From NCBI GenBank assembly GCA_964244725.1, contig CAXTJQ010000012.1, positions 62,001-126,000 of the forward strand: a stretch of 64,000 nucleotides of DNA, read 5' to 3'. Positions 1-8,730 of the stretch are shown in pieces (positions within the stretch are counted from its first letter, which is position 1; every line of letters starts with the position of its first letter). A program made the translations under genes and the position numbers. Origin of the DNA: Kumtagia sp964244725 (GTDB lineage Bacteria; Pseudomonadota; Alphaproteobacteria; Rhizobiales; Rhizobiaceae). A model generated the notes under the pieces. The model made no database searches. It was not told where the DNA came from and saw nothing but the letters and a program-made list of their open reading frames with translations.

Positions 1-648
1 GCGGTCAAGCGCGGCAGCGCGGTCGACCAGATCGTGCGCGTCATCGGACTGATCGGCTATTCGGTGCCGATCTTCTGGCTCGGCCTGATGGGTCTGCTGC
101 TGTTTTACGCCAGGCTGGACTGGGTCGAGGGGCCGGGGCGCATCGGCATCGTCTACGAATACACGTTCACGCCGATCACCGGGCTGTTCCTGCTGGACGC
201 CGTCCTGCAAGGCGATTGGGGTGCGTTTCGCGACATTTTCGGCCACATCATCCTGCCGGGGTCGCTGCTTGGCTATCTTTCGCTCGCCTATATCAGCCGC
301 ATGACGCGCTCCTTCATGCTCGGCGAATTGTCGAAGGAATACATCGTCGCCGCGCGGGCCAAGGGGTTGTCTGAAAGTCGCATCATCTGGGGACATGCGC
401 TGCGCAACGCCGCCGTGCCGCTGGTCACGGTGATCGCGCTGTCCTACGTCAATCTGCTCGAAGGCTCGGTGCTGACCGAGACGATCTTCTCGTGGCCCGG
501 GATCGGCAACTACCTGTTCAATTCGCTGCAGAACGCCGACATGAACGCCGTCCTCGGGGCGACGATCTGCATCGGCGCGGTGTTCATCGCCGTCAATCTG
601 TTGTCCGACCTGTTCTATCGCGTTCTCGATCCGAGGACGCGCGCTTGA
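1..648 (+). CDS. ABC transporter permease, DppB/OppB type (5' partial)
   Basis: Inner-membrane permease of a peptide/opine/nickel-type ABC importer; the reading frame is open from base 1, so the N-terminus lies outside the window (215 codons visible). It shows several hydrophobic segments and the family's cytoplasmic EAA-type loop, seen here as AARAKG inside a stretch beginning EYIVA, which docks on the ATPase. It ends with the usual DPR motif. It is followed, with overlapping stop and start, by a second permease and two ATPases, so this is the B component of a B-C-D-F operon. The substrate cannot be read from a permease; the periplasmic binding protein must lie upstream. Confidence 0.9.
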   Translation, partial: AVKRGSAVDQIVRVIGLIGYSVPIFWLGLMGLLLFYARLDWVEGPGRIGIVYEYTFTPITGLFLLDAVLQGDWGAFRDIFGHIILPGSLLGYLSLAYISRMTRSFMLGELSKEYIVAARAKGLSESRIIWGHALRNAAVPLVTVIALSYVNLLEGSVLTETIFSWPGIGNYLFNSLQNADMNAVLGATICIGAVFIAVNLLSDLFYRVLDPRTRA

Positions 649-1565
649 CCGTTGGCCCGGCTCCACCGACCCGGCGCGCCTGGCTGCTCGCGGAGCGGCC
701 GGATTCGCGGCTGCAGGCGAGGCTCGGACGCGCCTATCTCACCTGGCGCAAAATTTCGGCCAATCCGCTCACCCTGATCGGCCTCGCGCTGATCGTGCTC
801 TTGATCCTGACCGCGATCTTCGCGCCATGGCTCGCGCGCTACTCGCCGGTCTCCGGCGATCTGCGCCAGGGCCTGATGCCGCCGTCGGCAAGATACTGGT
901 TCGGCACGGACGAGCAGGGCCGCGACATCTATTCGCGCATCGTCTACGGGTCGCGCATCACGCTCTACGTGGTGATCCTGGTCGCCGTCATCGCCGCGCC
1001 GATCGGGCTCGTCGTCGGCACGATCGCCGGCTACGCAGGCGGCTGGACCGATTCCGTCCTGATGCGCATCACCGACGTGTTCCTGGCCTTCCCCAAGCTC
1101 GTGCTCGCGCTGGCCTTCGTCGCGGCGCTGGGTCCCGGCATCGAGAACGCCGTGATCGCCATCGCCATCACGTCATGGCCGCCCTATGCCCGCATCGCGC
1201 GCGCCGAGACGCTGACGCTGCGCAACTCCGATTTCATTTCCGCCGTGCGGCTGATGGGCGCGTCGCCGTGGCGCATCGTGCTCAGGCACGTGATGCCGCT
1301 CTGCCTGTCGTCGCTGATCGTGCGCGTCACGCTCGACATGGCCGGCATCATCCTGGTGGCCGCAGGGTTGGGCTTCCTCGGGCTCGGCGCGCAGCCGCCG
1401 CAGCCGGAATGGGGCACGATGATCGCGACCGGCCGGCGCTACCTCCTCGACCAGTGGTGGGTCGCGGCGGCGCCCGGCTTCGCCATCCTGCTCGTCAGCC
1501 TCGCCTTCAACCTGCTCGGCGACGGGCTGCGCGACGCGCTCGATCCGCGCAGCGGCGATCAATGA
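645..1565 (+). CDS. ABC transporter permease, DppC/OppC type
   Basis: Second permease (306 aa) of the same importer. The OppC N-terminal segment with its first membrane helix is near residues 40-65, a periplasmic stretch with the family motif GTDEQGRDI follows, and then five more helices with an EAA-type loop (ISAVRLMGAS). The start is taken as TTG at 645, which overlaps the stop of the upstream permease as TTGA; no ATG is available before the first helix. The stop overlaps the next start as ATGA, so all members are likely translationally coupled. Substrate unknown. Confidence 0.88.
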   Translation: MTVGPAPPTRRAWLLAERPDSRLQARLGRAYLTWRKISANPLTLIGLALIVLLILTAIFAPWLARYSPVSGDLRQGLMPPSARYWFGTDEQGRDIYSRIVYGSRITLYVVILVAVIAAPIGLVVGTIAGYAGGWTDSVLMRITDVFLAFPKLVLALAFVAALGPGIENAVIAIAITSWPPYARIARAETLTLRNSDFISAVRLMGASPWRIVLRHVMPLCLSSLIVRVTLDMAGIILVAAGLGFLGLGAQPPQPEWGTMIATGRRYLLDQWWVAAAPGFAILLVSLAFNLLGDGLRDALDPRSGDQ

Positions 1566-2398
1566 GCCCCTTGCTCGCCGTCGAGGACCTGCGCGTCGAT
1601 TTCCCGACCCGCACGGGCGTCGTGCAGGCCGTGCGTGGCGTCTCTTTCACGCTCGGGCGCGAGCGGCTCGGCATCGTCGGCGAAAGCGGCTCGGGAAAGT
1701 CGCAGACCGGCCGCGCCATCATCGGGCTCACGCCTTCGCGCGCCGAGGTGACGGCCAAAAAGCTGGAATTCGACGGCATCGACCTGGTGAAGGCGTCGGC
1801 CGGGCAGCGCCGCCGCCTGCGCGGCAAGCGCATCGCCATGGTGCTGCAGGACCCGAAATACTCGCTCAACCCGGTGATGAGCATCGGCCGCCAGATCGTC
1901 GAGACGCTGCGCACGCACGAGGCGTCGATCGGCAAGCGCGAGGCGCGAGATCGCGCCATGGCGATGCTGGAAGCCGTGCAGATCCGCAACCCGGCGCGCG
2001 TCTACGACCTCTTCCCGCACGAGGTGTCGGGCGGCATGGGCCAGCGCGCGATGATCGCGATGATGCTGGTCGCCGGTCCGGAACTCCTGATCGCCGACGA
2101 ACCCACCTCGGCGCTCGACGTCACGGTGCAGCTCGAGATCCTCAACATCCTCGACCGGCTTGTCGCCGGCCGCGGCATGGGGCTGATCTTCATCTCGCAC
2201 GATCTGCGCCTCGTCGCCTCCTTCTGCGACCGCGTCGTGGTGATGTATGCGGGCCGCATCGTCGAGGAACTGAAGGCCTCCGATCTGCCGCGCGCCCAGC
2301 ATCCCTACACGCAGGGCCTGCTCAATTGCGTGCCGGACATCGATTTCCACCGCCATCCGCTGCCCACGCTCGACCGCCGCCCGGAATGGGCGCTGTGA
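1562..2398 (+). CDS. ABC transporter ATP-binding protein, DppD/OppD type
   Basis: Cytoplasmic ATPase (278 aa) that drives the importer. Walker A is GESGSGKS at residues 40-47. The signature loop is VSGGM near residue 155, replacing the usual LSGGQ, as is common in the D subunit. Walker B is LLIADEPT near residue 176, with the H-loop at ISHD. The C-terminal oligopeptide-transporter extension, with a PYTQGLL-like motif, is present. It starts at an ATGA overlap with the permease gene and runs directly into the F subunit. Confidence 0.92.
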   Translation: MSPLLAVEDLRVDFPTRTGVVQAVRGVSFTLGRERLGIVGESGSGKSQTGRAIIGLTPSRAEVTAKKLEFDGIDLVKASAGQRRRLRGKRIAMVLQDPKYSLNPVMSIGRQIVETLRTHEASIGKREARDRAMAMLEAVQIRNPARVYDLFPHEVSGGMGQRAMIAMMLVAGPELLIADEPTSALDVTVQLEILNILDRLVAGRGMGLIFISHDLRLVASFCDRVVVMYAGRIVEELKASDLPRAQHPYTQGLLNCVPDIDFHRHPLPTLDRRPEWAL

Positions 2399-3144
2399 CG
2401 GCGGCGCTTTCGATCGAAGATCTGTCCGTCTCCTATGACGGCTTCCTGGCGCTGGACCGCGTCAACCTTTCGGTCGCGCCGGGCGAATCCTTCGGGCTCG
2501 TCGGGGAGTCGGGGTCAGGCAAGTCGACCGTGCTGCGCGCCGTCGTCGGTCTCGCGCCGGTGACCGGCGGCGCGATCGCGGTCGAGGGCAGGGGGCTCTC
2601 CCGCCGCCGCGACAAGGCTTTCTACCGCCGCGTCCAGATGGTCTTCCAGGACCCCTACGGTTCGCTGCATCCGAGCCAGACGATCGACAGGCTGCTCGCC
2701 GAGCCGTTGGCGATCCACGGTTTCGCAAACGCCGAGACGCGTATCCTGCGGGCGCTTGACGAGGTCGGGCTGGGGTCCGGCTTCCGCTTCCGCTATTCGC
2801 ACCAGCTTTCCGGCGGCCAGCGCCAGCGCGTCGCCATCGCCCGCGCGCTGATCCTGGAGCCCGCCATTCTGCTACTGGACGAGCCGACCTCGGCGCTCGA
2901 CGCGTCCGTGCAGGCCGAAGTGCTCAACCTGCTCGAGCAGGTGCGCCGCGACCGCGAGCTCACCTTCGTCATGGTCAGCCACGACCTCGCCGTGATCGCG
3001 CATATGTGCGACCGGCTGCTGGTCATGCGCGAGGGCAAGATGGTCGAAACGATGGATGCAGCCGCGCTGGCGAGCCACGCCGTCGGCGAGCCCTATACGA
3101 GCGACCTGCTCGTTGCCAGCGAGGGTTTCCGCCGCGCGGAGTGA
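2386..3144 (+). CDS. ABC transporter ATP-binding protein, DppF/OppF type
   Basis: Second ATPase (252 aa from ATG 2386) of the importer; D and F subunits form the heterodimeric motor. Walker A is at residues 40-48, the signature LSGGQRQR is canonical, and Walker B reads LLLDEPTSALD. A GTG at 2395, overlapping the preceding stop as GTGA, is an equally good start and would give 249 aa. This is the last gene of the operon: a rho-independent terminator lies about 110 bp downstream. Confidence 0.9.
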   Translation: MGAVTAALSIEDLSVSYDGFLALDRVNLSVAPGESFGLVGESGSGKSTVLRAVVGLAPVTGGAIAVEGRGLSRRRDKAFYRRVQMVFQDPYGSLHPSQTIDRLLAEPLAIHGFANAETRILRALDEVGLGSGFRFRYSHQLSGGQRQRVAIARALILEPAILLLDEPTSALDASVQAEVLNLLEQVRRDRELTFVMVSHDLAVIAHMCDRLLVMREGKMVETMDAAALASHAVGEPYTSDLLVASEGFRRAE

Positions 3145-3256
3145 GCCGCAAAAAAGATTCGAAAATAATCGCGGCGTCATGCAACCGATTCGGAAACGGT
3201 GCATTGTTGGAGCAGACAGGCTCTTCGGATCCCCCCTCCCAAGCTTGTCGTTATAC

Positions 3257-3290
3257 GAAAAGCCGCCTTCCCCCGGGCGGCTTTTCTTTT
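3257..3290 (+). terminator. Rho-independent terminator after the ABC operon
   Basis: An 11-bp perfect stem (GAAAAGCCGCC at 3257-3267 pairing with 3276-3286) with an 8-nt loop is followed by four T. The T-tract is on the plus strand only, so it ends the ABC transporter transcript rather than the convergent amidohydrolase. Confidence 0.85.
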
Positions 3291-3330
3291 GCCGGAAAAT
3301 CCCAGTTTTGCCGATGATCGGCTTGCACGC

Positions 3331-4494
3331 TCAAGCGGCAAGCGCCGCCTCGGCGAGCTTTACCCAATAACTCACGCCGTGCGGGATGGCTTCGTCGTTG
3401 AAGTCATAGGCCGGGTGGTGGAGATTTGCGCCCTCGCCGTTGCCGATGAAGATGAACGCGCCAGGCCGCGCTTCCAGCATGTAGGAGAAATCCTCGCCGC
3501 CCATCAGCGCCTGGATGTCGCGGTGAACCTGGGGCTCGCCGGCGATCGCCGCCGCGGCATCGCCGGCGAAAATCGCTTTCTGCGCGTCGTTGACCGTCAC
3601 TGGATAATTGTCGTCGTAGTCGAGCGAAACGGCCACGCCGAAGGTGGTGGCGCAGCCGTCGCAGATCGCCTTCATGCGTTTGCGCGCGGTGGCGGCAACC
3701 TCCTTGCGCAGCGTGCGGACCGTGCCGGCGATCGCGGCTTCTTCCGGGATCACGTTGTAGGCGTTGCCGGCGTGGAACTTGGTCACCGTGACGACCAGCG
3801 CATCGAGCGGATCGGCGGTGCGCGACACGATCGTCTGAAACGCGCCGACCAAATGGCTGGCCGCCACGATCGGATCGAGCGCCATGTGCGGCAAGGCGGC
3901 GTGGCCGCCGCGGCCCTTCACGACGATGGTGAATTCGGCTGTCGCGGCCATGATCGGACCGGGTTTGATGGCGAAATGGCCGAGCGGCAGGCCGGGCATG
4001 TTGTGCATGCCGTAGATGGTCTGGATGCCGAAGCGCTCCATCATCCCGTCGCGGACCATGGCGAGCCCGCCGGCGCCGCCTTCCTCCGCCGGCTGGAAGA
4101 TCACGGCGACCGAACCGACGAAGTTGCGCGTCTCGGCGAGGTACTTGGCCGCGCCGAGCAGCATCGCGGTGTGGCCGTCATGGCCGCAGGCGTGCATCTT
4201 GCCGGGAGTCTTCGAGGCGTAGTCCTTGCCGGTGATTTCTGTAAGCGGCAGCGCGTCCATGTCGGCGCGCAGGCCGACAACCCCGCCCTCTCCGCGGTTG
4301 CCGCGAATGACGCCCACCACGCCGGTCCGACCAATGCCGGTCACGACCTCGTCGCAGCCGAATTCCTTCAGCTTCGCCTCGACGAAGGCCGCCGTCTCGA
4401 ACACATCGTAGTTGATTTCGGGAATCTGGTGCAGGTGGCGGCGCCAGCCGGCTATCTCGTCCTGCATTTCGGCGGCGCGGTTCAAGATCGGCAT
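3331..4494 (-). CDS. M20-family amidohydrolase (hippurate hydrolase/N-acyl amino acid deacylase type)
   Basis: Metal-dependent peptidase M20/HipO-type hydrolase, 387 aa, cytoplasmic. Metal ligands appear in HACGHDGH (CGHDGH at residues 103-108), a GLRADMDALP block precedes it, and the C-terminal GGEDFSYM block carries the last ligand. Family members cut N-acyl amino acids, hippurate or auxin conjugates; the exact substrate is not readable. The frame is open upstream to 4839, but the start is set at ATG 4494 because conserved sequence begins there and an AGGACGAGAG stretch sits upstream. It converges on the ABC operon. Confidence 0.9.
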   Translation of the reverse strand: MPILNRAAEMQDEIAGWRRHLHQIPEINYDVFETAAFVEAKLKEFGCDEVVTGIGRTGVVGVIRGNRGEGGVVGLRADMDALPLTEITGKDYASKTPGKMHACGHDGHTAMLLGAAKYLAETRNFVGSVAVIFQPAEEGGAGGLAMVRDGMMERFGIQTIYGMHNMPGLPLGHFAIKPGPIMAATAEFTIVVKGRGGHAALPHMALDPIVAASHLVGAFQTIVSRTADPLDALVVTVTKFHAGNAYNVIPEEAAIAGTVRTLRKEVAATARKRMKAICDGCATTFGVAVSLDYDDNYPVTVNDAQKAIFAGDAAAAIAGEPQVHRDIQALMGGEDFSYMLEARPGAFIFIGNGEGANLHHPAYDFNDEAIPHGVSYWVKLAEAALAA

Positions 4495-4654
4495 TGTCTG
4501 CTCTCGTCCTGTCGGTTGCCGGGTGTCGTCGGATGCCGGTTTTGCCTTCATGGCGTCACATAGGCTAAATAGGCGGGTGGCCGGGCGTCCGGCCCGCAAC
4601 GTTCGCTCAAGCTTATTGGGCCAAGCTAGCACGGCAAGAGGTTTTGCGGAAACG

Positions 4655-5830
4655 ATGATGCCAAGACGGTCGACGCTCCGGATGGTGATCGCTTGCCTCG
4701 TCCTGCCGCTCGCGGGCATGGCGTCGCGCGCGTTCGCCAATCCATCCATCCTGATCGACGTGACCAGCGGCCAGGTGATCGAGAGCGACGACGCGCTGCA
4801 TCGCTGGTATCCGGCCTCCCTGACCAAGCTGATGACCACTTACGTCGCCTTCCGCGCCATTCAGGCGGGCGAGGTCACTCTGTCCTCGCCGATCCGGATA
4901 TCCAAGGCGGCGGCCGCCCTGCCGCCGAGCAAGATGGGCTACCCGATTGGCTCGGAACTCACGCTCGACAATGCCCTCAAGATCATCATGGTCAAGTCGG
5001 CCAACGACGTCGCGGCGTCGATCGGCGAGAGCATCTCGGGATCGCAGGCGGCGTTCGCCGACCGGATGAACGTCGAGTCGCGGCGGCTGGGCATGAAGGA
5101 TTCGCACTGGGTCAACCCGCACGGCCTGCATGACCCCGGGCAATATACATCGCCGCGCGATCTGGCGCTGCTGGCCACAGCGCTGCGCACCGAATATCCG
5201 CAATACGCGGCCTATTTCTCGATCGAGGGGCTGCTGACGGGCGGCAAGGAAATCCCCAGCCACAACAATCTGATCGGACGTCTTGACGGCGCCGACGGCA
5301 TGAAGACCGGCTACACCTGCCCGGCGGGGTTCAACCTGGTCGCCTCCGGCACCCGCAACGGCCGCACGCTGATGGCGATCGTGCTCGGCGGCGAAAGCGT
5401 TGCGTCGCGCGACGAGAAGGCCGCCGGGATGCTGGTGCGCGGCTTCGCCACCACGCCGGCGCAGTCGCCGCAGATCGGCAGCCTGGCCTGGACCGCGAGC
5501 GGGCCGAACCAGCCGGTCGACATGACCAGGCAGCTTTGTTCCAAGGCGGCGCGCGCCGCCGCCGCCAAGAAGTGGAAAGAGGAACAGGCCGCCATCAAGG
5601 CCGGGCTCAAGCCCGCGCCGGCGGCGATCTACCTATCGGAGCTCAATCGTCCGCGAAAGCTCGTCGCCGTCGGTCTCGGCGGCGCGGACGGGCCACCGTC
5701 CAAGGCGCTCGAGGCGGCCAACGTCTATGCCGACGTGCCGGTGCCGGAATGGCGGCCGGACTTGCCGCCGCCCTTCGCCAGGCCGACGGAACAGGGCGAC
5801 GCGGCCGCCGCCGCGTCCGTCGACGAGTGA
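4655..5830 (+). CDS. D-alanyl-D-alanine carboxypeptidase (penicillin-binding protein, S11 family)
   Basis: Periplasmic serine D,D-carboxypeptidase (391 aa) that trims the terminal D-Ala of peptidoglycan pentapeptides. A signal peptide covers about residues 1-28, ending SRAFA. All three active-site motifs are present: SLTK at 55-58, SAN at 115-117 and KTG at 217-219. The C-terminal part is longer than the catalytic domain and is Ala/Pro-rich, lacking an obvious amphipathic anchor. Two consecutive ATGs (4655, 4658) are possible starts. Its stop overlaps the GTG of the COG0523 GTPase gene, which implies coupled translation. Confidence 0.9.
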   Translation: MMPRRSTLRMVIACLVLPLAGMASRAFANPSILIDVTSGQVIESDDALHRWYPASLTKLMTTYVAFRAIQAGEVTLSSPIRISKAAAALPPSKMGYPIGSELTLDNALKIIMVKSANDVAASIGESISGSQAAFADRMNVESRRLGMKDSHWVNPHGLHDPGQYTSPRDLALLATALRTEYPQYAAYFSIEGLLTGGKEIPSHNNLIGRLDGADGMKTGYTCPAGFNLVASGTRNGRTLMAIVLGGESVASRDEKAAGMLVRGFATTPAQSPQIGSLAWTASGPNQPVDMTRQLCSKAARAAAAKKWKEEQAAIKAGLKPAPAAIYLSELNRPRKLVAVGLGGADGPPSKALEAANVYADVPVPEWRPDLPPPFARPTEQGDAAAAASVDE

Positions 5831-6945
5831 CGCAATTCCCTATCCCCGTCTCGGTGCTTACCGGCTTTCTCGGCGCCGGCAAGACGACCCTGCTCAATCG
5901 GCTGCTGAAGGATCCGGCGCTCAAGGACACAGCCGTCATCATCAACGAATTCGGCGACGTGGCGATCGATCACCTGCTGGTCGAGCAGGCTTCCGACGGG
6001 ATCATCGCGCTCTCCGACGGCTGCCTGTGCTGCACGGTGCGCGGCGAACTCGTCGACACGCTGGCCGATCTCGTCGACCGGCTGCAGACCGGCAGGATCG
6101 AAACCCTGGCGCGCGTCATCGTCGAGACCACGGGCCTGGCCGACCCCGCGCCGGTTCTGCAGTCGATCATGGGTCACCCGGTGCTCGTCCAGGCGTTCCG
6201 GCTCGACGGCGTCGTCACGCTGGTCGACGCGGCCAATGGCGACGCCACGCTCGACGCCCATGTGGAGGCGGTCAAACAAGTGGCCGTCGCCGACCGGCTG
6301 GTGATCACCAAGGGCGACCTGATCGAGGATCGGAGCGAACTGGAGGCGCTGCGGGTGCGGCTGCGCATGCTCAATCCGAACGCGGCGATCCTCGATCTCG
6401 GCGATCCTCTGGCGCAAGGCGGCGACCTGTTTTCGTGCGGGCTCTACGATCCGTCCACGAAGAGCGCCGATGCCGCCCGCTGGCTGGGCGAGGCGGTCGG
6501 GACCGATCACGGCCACGACCATCACGGCCATGATCATCACGGTCAAGACCACGGCCGCCATCACGCGCATGACGGGCGAATCCGATCCTTCTCGCTGGTG
6601 CATGACGGACCTGTGCCCTATGCCGCCATCGAGATGTTCCTCGACCTCCTGCTCTCTGTGCATGGCGACAGGCTTTTGCGCATGAAGGGCATCGTCGAAC
6701 TGAGGGAAAGCCCGGCGCGGCCGCTGGTCATCCACGCGGTGCAGAAGATTTTGCATCCGCCGGCGCGGCTTCCCTCATGGCCCGACGGGCAGCGCGGCGC
6801 GCGTCTCGTGCTGATCACGCTCGACATGCCTGAGGACTACGTTCGCAAGCTGTTCGCCATCGTCACCGAGAAACCGGCGATCGACACTCCCGACCGCGCC
6901 GCGATGCTGGACAATCCGCTCGGCATCCCGGGCTTCATGCGCTGA
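5827..6945 (+). CDS. COG0523-family GTPase (CobW/ZNG-type metal chaperone)
   Basis: G3E-family GTPase of 372 aa that delivers a metal, typically zinc or cobalt, to client proteins. Walker A is GFLGAGKT at residues 13-20. The metal-binding CxCC motif is C66-L-C-C69. A His/Asp-rich stretch, mostly HxH repeats, lies at about residues 223-245 between the GTPase and the CobW C-terminal domain. The start is GTG 5827, overlapping the preceding carboxypeptidase stop. COG0523 members serve zinc homeostasis or cobalamin synthesis; coupling to a cell-wall gene rather than to the cob genes makes a zinc role more likely here, but this is inference. Confidence 0.88.
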   Translation: MTQFPIPVSVLTGFLGAGKTTLLNRLLKDPALKDTAVIINEFGDVAIDHLLVEQASDGIIALSDGCLCCTVRGELVDTLADLVDRLQTGRIETLARVIVETTGLADPAPVLQSIMGHPVLVQAFRLDGVVTLVDAANGDATLDAHVEAVKQVAVADRLVITKGDLIEDRSELEALRVRLRMLNPNAAILDLGDPLAQGGDLFSCGLYDPSTKSADAARWLGEAVGTDHGHDHHGHDHHGQDHGRHHAHDGRIRSFSLVHDGPVPYAAIEMFLDLLLSVHGDRLLRMKGIVELRESPARPLVIHAVQKILHPPARLPSWPDGQRGARLVLITLDMPEDYVRKLFAIVTEKPAIDTPDRAAMLDNPLGIPGFMR

Positions 6946-6951
6946 AATAAG

Positions 6952-7194
6952 CTATGCGCCGCGTTCCACGAGAAAACGGCGGGTCACGCCGTCAGTCTGC
7001 GAGTCGATCAAGCGGTGACCGGACTGTGCGCACAACGCCGGAATATCGAGCCCTGCGAGCGGGTCGGTGGTCTCGATCCAGAGGCGGCCGCCGGCCGGCA
7101 TGGAGGCAAGCCGCTTGGCCGACTTCAGCACGGGCAGGGGACAGTTCAGACCCTTGAGGTCGTAGATTTCGATCGCGAGGGCGGCATCCGTCAA
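6952..7194 (-). CDS. TusA-family sulfurtransferase-like protein
   Basis: Small cytoplasmic protein (80 aa) of the TusA/SirA/YedF family, which carries sulfur as a persulfide on a conserved cysteine. The family CPxP motif is NCPLPVLKSAK with Cys18. Length and the two-layer fold pattern match the family. The gene lies 5 bp downstream of the L,D-transpeptidase stop-side boundary on the same strand and converges on the COG0523 GTPase gene. Whether it acts in tRNA thiolation, molybdenum cofactor sulfur transfer or elsewhere cannot be told. Confidence 0.85.
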   Translation of the reverse strand: MTDAALAIEIYDLKGLNCPLPVLKSAKRLASMPAGGRLWIETTDPLAGLDIPALCAQSGHRLIDSQTDGVTRRFLVERGA

Positions 7195-7199
7195 GACGG

Positions 7200-8540
7200 T
7201 TAGGCGCCGAACATCGAGGTGAAGCGCTTACCGATGCGCCCGAGGATGCCCGGCTTGCCATCGGGCGCGGCGGCTTCGCCGATCGCCGGCTCGCTCGTCC
7301 GTGCTGGTTCGGCGGCTGTTGCAGAAGCAGCCGGCGGGGCGGCCTCGGCCTTGGCGGCTTCCTTCTCCTGGATCGCGGCCTGCTTCGCCGCCTCCTTGGC
7401 CTGTACGGCCGCGAGCCTGGCCTCCTCCTTGGCGCGGATGGCGGCCAGCCTGGCTTGCTCCTTGGCCTCCGCCGCCTGCTTCCTGGCGGCTTCCTCGGCC
7501 TCGCGCGCGGCCATCTTGCGGCCGGCGGGCGAATCGATGCGGCCCATGCGCGATGTCGCCTGAACGACCGAACCGTCCGGCCGAAGCGATGGCGGCTCGA
7601 TGGCGATGCGCGCGCCGCTCGCCCGCTTCCTAGTCCATTCGGAGACGAGCGAGGCCTCCTTGAGGCCGAGGATGCTGGCCTTCGGAGCCGGCGCGCCCGC
7701 GGTCAGCGCGCTGGAAAACGCCGCGTCGTAGCCCGACATGTAGGACTGATAAGCGACCTTGATGTCGTCGGGCTGCGTGAAGGACGGGCACGCGCCGGTC
7801 GGCGAGAACCGTGCGCCGTTCTCCGTCACCGCGTCGAAGACGTAGCGTTTCTCGCAGACATCGACCTTCGGCGGCGTCCTCGAAATCTCGAAATGGTCGT
7901 AGCCTTCCTTGAGATTCTTCCAGAACGGGTAGTTCGGGTCGTCCTTGTAGCGGGCCATGTTGGCCGGCGTCATGCGGAATGGAAAGGACTGGATCTGGAA
8001 CTCGGTCTGCCCGCCCTTGAACGATTCCCGCGCGACCGCGTAGATTTCCGTCATCTGGCCGTCGTTCATCGAGAAGCATCCCGAGGACGAACAGGCGCCG
8101 TGCACCATAATATTGGCGCCGCTGCGATTGTTGGCGCGGTCGAAGGCGTTCGGATAGCCGACGTTGAAGGCGAGATGATAGCTCGAATTCGGATTCATCT
8201 GACCGGGGCGAACTGTGTAGAAGCCCTCCGGCGATTGGCGGTCGCCCTCGATGAACTTCGGACCGAGCTTGCCCGACATCTTGCAGATGTCGTAGGACGC
8301 CAAGAGGTCGTACCGACCATTGCCCTTCTGCTTCCAGATCTCGACCTTGTTCTCTTCCTTGAAGACGCGGGCAAGGATCGGCGAGCCGATCGCCATGCCC
8401 TTGGCTCTCATCATAGCGGCGATGCGCGGCGCGATCGGCGCGTTGGCGTCGCCCTTGGCGAATTCCAGCGTCGTCTCGTTGCAGCCGCCCATGCCCAGAG
8501 CGGCGACCAGCAAGCAGGTGCGGAGCAGTTTTGCGGTCAT
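7200..8540 (-). CDS. L,D-transpeptidase family lipoprotein (YafK/YkuD type) with Ala-rich C-terminal coil
   Basis: Predicted envelope L,D-transpeptidase (446 aa). A lipoprotein signal ends at Cys20 (GMGGC). The catalytic YkuD signature is intact: His147-Gly148, then SSSGC with nucleophile Cys155. Such enzymes form 3-3 crosslinks or attach proteins to peptidoglycan. From about residue 340 the protein becomes a long Ala/Lys/Glu-rich segment with repeated KEEARLAA-like units, a probable coiled coil spanning the periplasm, then a short C-terminal tail. Start ATG 8540 was chosen since an upstream in-frame ATG would add charged residues before the signal. Confidence 0.85.
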   Translation of the reverse strand: MTAKLLRTCLLVAALGMGGCNETTLEFAKGDANAPIAPRIAAMMRAKGMAIGSPILARVFKEENKVEIWKQKGNGRYDLLASYDICKMSGKLGPKFIEGDRQSPEGFYTVRPGQMNPNSSYHLAFNVGYPNAFDRANNRSGANIMVHGACSSSGCFSMNDGQMTEIYAVARESFKGGQTEFQIQSFPFRMTPANMARYKDDPNYPFWKNLKEGYDHFEISRTPPKVDVCEKRYVFDAVTENGARFSPTGACPSFTQPDDIKVAYQSYMSGYDAAFSSALTAGAPAPKASILGLKEASLVSEWTRKRASGARIAIEPPSLRPDGSVVQATSRMGRIDSPAGRKMAAREAEEAARKQAAEAKEQARLAAIRAKEEARLAAVQAKEAAKQAAIQEKEAAKAEAAPPAASATAAEPARTSEPAIGEAAAPDGKPGILGRIGKRFTSMFGA

Positions 8541-8730
8541 GCGTCGGTCGTCATCCCTGATCCGCTCAGGCGGCAATTGGCTTCGGGGCCGGACTCTAGT
8601 TCGGTTAACCTTGAAGAAACCTTACCACGCTCTCCCGACAGCGCTACGGCTTGGACGCAATCGCCTCAAAGGCGCGGCATTTTTATGGCGAAGCCGGCCG
8701 TCCGACGACGGCCGCAAGGGTCTGCCGATT

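Noticed and set aside
3199..4563. 454-codon plus-strand frame
   Set aside because: Complement of the M20 amidohydrolase gene; residues are Arg/His/Gly-rich and lack any motif.
5725..6756. 343-codon minus-strand frame
   Set aside because: Antisense of the COG0523 GTPase gene; no independent start or motif.
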